A DNA stretch of 64,000 nucleotides from JBLMXQ01 sp050257855 (lineage in GTDB: Bacteria; Acidobacteriota; Vicinamibacteria; Vicinamibacterales; CAVVIG01), in contig JBLMXQ010000096.1 in NCBI GenBank assembly GCA_050257855.1, positions 1-64,000 on the forward strand, given 5' to 3'. Shown one piece after another: positions 63,126 through 64,000 of the stretch; the first letter of the stretch is position 1, and every line of letters starts with the position of its first letter. The notes below the pieces were generated by a model. That model had not been told where the DNA came from, made no database searches, and worked only from the letters and a program-made list of their open reading frames with translations. A program made the position numbers and the translations under genes.

Positions 63126-63503
63126 ATGCCGACTATCAGCCAGCTGGTGCGGCAGGGCCGCAGGAAGATCGTCACGAAGACCAAGAGTCCGGCGCTGCAG
63201 GACAGCCCGCAGAAGCGCGGCGTCTGCGTCCGCGTGTTCACGCAGACACCGAAGAAGCCGAATTCCGCGCTGCGGAAGGTCGCGCGCGTCCGGCTGACGA
63301 ACGGCATCGAGGTGACCACCTACATCCCGGGCGTCGGCCACAACCTGCAGGAGCACTCGCTGGTCCTCATCCGCGGCGGCCGCGTCAAGGACCTGCCGGG
63401 TGTCCGCTACCACGTGGTCCGCGGCACCCTCGACGCCGTGGGTGTCCAGGGCCGGATGCAGGGACGATCGAAGTACGGGGCGAAGCGACCGAAGAAGGCG
63501 TAG
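63126..63503 (+). CDS. rpsL: 30S ribosomal protein S12
   Basis: 125 residues, full length. TISQLVRQGRRKIVTKTKSP, CVRVFTQTPKKPNSALRKVA, RLTNGIEVTTYIPGVGHNLQ, RVKDLPGVRYHVVRG and SKYGAKRPKKA are invariant S12 segments. Lysines at the positions linked to streptomycin response (KKPNS and RVKDLP) are the normal residues. It sits in the decoding centre. There is no good Shine-Dalgarno right before the ATG. Confidence 0.99.
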   Translation: MPTISQLVRQGRRKIVTKTKSPALQDSPQKRGVCVRVFTQTPKKPNSALRKVARVRLTNGIEVTTYIPGVGHNLQEHSLVLIRGGRVKDLPGVRYHVVRGTLDAVGVQGRMQGRSKYGAKRPKKA

Positions 63504-63505
63504 CC

Positions 63506-63533
63506 GAAAGCCGAGAGCTGAAAGCCGAGAGCT
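63506..63533. repeat. 14-bp tandem duplication between rpsL and rpsG
   Basis: GAAAGCCGAGAGCT occurs twice in a row (63506-63519, 63520-63533) in the 36-bp gap. A related CGGCTCTC repeat is found at about 30714-30731 before gluQ. Confidence 0.85.
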
Positions 63534-63539
63534 ACTGAG

Positions 63540-64000
63540 ATGCCAAGACGTCGAGAGATTCCCAAGCGCGACATCGCGGCGGACCCGCTCTACCAGAGCC
63601 CGCTCGTCAGCAAGTTCATCAACTGCGTGATGAGCGACGGCAAGCGGAGCACGGCCGAGCGGATCCTGTACAAGAGCTTCGACATCATCAAGGAGAAGAC
63701 CGGCGACGATCCGCTGAAGGTGTTCAAGAAAGCGGTCGACAACGTCAAGCCGAGCCTCGAGGTGAAGTCGCGCCGCGTGGGCGGCTCCAACTACCAGGTG
63801 CCGGTCGAGGTCAACCCGAACCGCCGCCTGTCGCTCAGCATCCGATGGCTGGTCGGCTACGCGCGGCAGCGCGGCGACGGCAAGACGATGCAGGAAAAGC
63901 TGGCCAACGAGCTGCTCGACGCGTCGAACCTCCGGGGCGGCGCCGTCAAGAAGCGCGAGGACACGCACCGGATGGCCGAGGCGAACAAGGCGTTCGCGCA
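63540..64000 (+). CDS. rpsG: 30S ribosomal protein S7, N-terminal part
   Basis: About 153 residues before the window ends; the family has about 156, so only a few residues are lost. MPRRREIPKRDIAADPLYQS, SKFINCVMSDGKRSTAERIL, VGGSNYQVPVEVNPNRRLSL and KKREDTHRMAEANKAFA are S7 landmarks. It binds the 3' domain of 16S rRNA and often acts as operon repressor. fusA would be expected next. Confidence 0.99.
   Translation, partial: MPRRREIPKRDIAADPLYQSPLVSKFINCVMSDGKRSTAERILYKSFDIIKEKTGDDPLKVFKKAVDNVKPSLEVKSRRVGGSNYQVPVEVNPNRRLSLSIRWLVGYARQRGDGKTMQEKLANELLDASNLRGGAVKKREDTHRMAEANKAFA

Overview
The window is GC-rich, densely coded bacterial chromosome. Two MacB/FtsX-type permeases of the ADOP family (acidobacterial duplicated orphan permeases), one of them paired with a PadR regulator, a large Asp-box (BNR) exoprotein, many exported hydrolases and the pool of small orphan domains all point to Acidobacteriota, most likely a Vicinamibacteria-type genome. 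That placement is inferred from gene content, not from a marker tree. I saw no rRNA, tRNA, CRISPR array, transposase or phage gene.

Layout. 1-3068: 3' part of rpoC and its terminator. 3172-15142: mostly plus-strand small genes (SnoaL/NTF2-like, DUF488, DUF1801, SEC-C, two metallo-beta-lactamase-fold proteins, lipocalin-like, DUF2007, DUF2784, DJ-1/PfpI, DUF504, methyltransferase, DUF2277, dodecin, penicillin acylase, DUF6064, MmcQ/YjbR), often joined by 4-bp stop/start overlaps. 15234-31609: DUF362, CocE-type hydrolase, EcsC, TMEM175-like channel, SWIB protein, ADOP permease, cytochrome P450, Bcp peroxiredoxin, BNR exoprotein, M20 peptidase, sugar-dehydrogenase-like protein and GluQRS. 31640-35832: a three-gene operon of membrane-anchored TPR-CHAT peptidase, sigma factor and zinc-finger anti-sigma factor. 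This is the most interesting unit here. 35868-44134: exported proteins, a broken amidohydrolase, an M19-like protein, an MFS/spermidine-synthase-like fusion and an M28 peptidase. 44266-47906: cystathionine beta-synthase-type enzyme, two DinB proteins, a dimethylargininase-like enzyme and TrmO. 48072-56979: HTH protein, PadR-ADOP pair, Tat-exported zinc ribbon, two-component system, TPR protein and creatininase-like protein. 57221-60208: Rieske protein, a cytochrome b fused to two c-type haem domains, and a convergent dihaem cytochrome c. 60298-62818: membrane glycosyltransferase-like protein and IlvE. 62885-64000: promoter, long leader, rpsL and the start of rpsG.

Two themes run through the window. 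First, the ends are parts of one conserved block (rpoC, then rpsL-rpsG), yet about 60 kb of unrelated metabolic and accessory genes lie between them. Second, the intergenic DNA carries several small repeat families: 22-bp palindromes that supply the stop codon of two genes, GGTGAAG-type repeats that fold into hairpins, and other short duplications. Four genes also have a -10-like hexamer exactly 6 nt before the start codon and no good Shine-Dalgarno, which suggests leaderless mRNAs.
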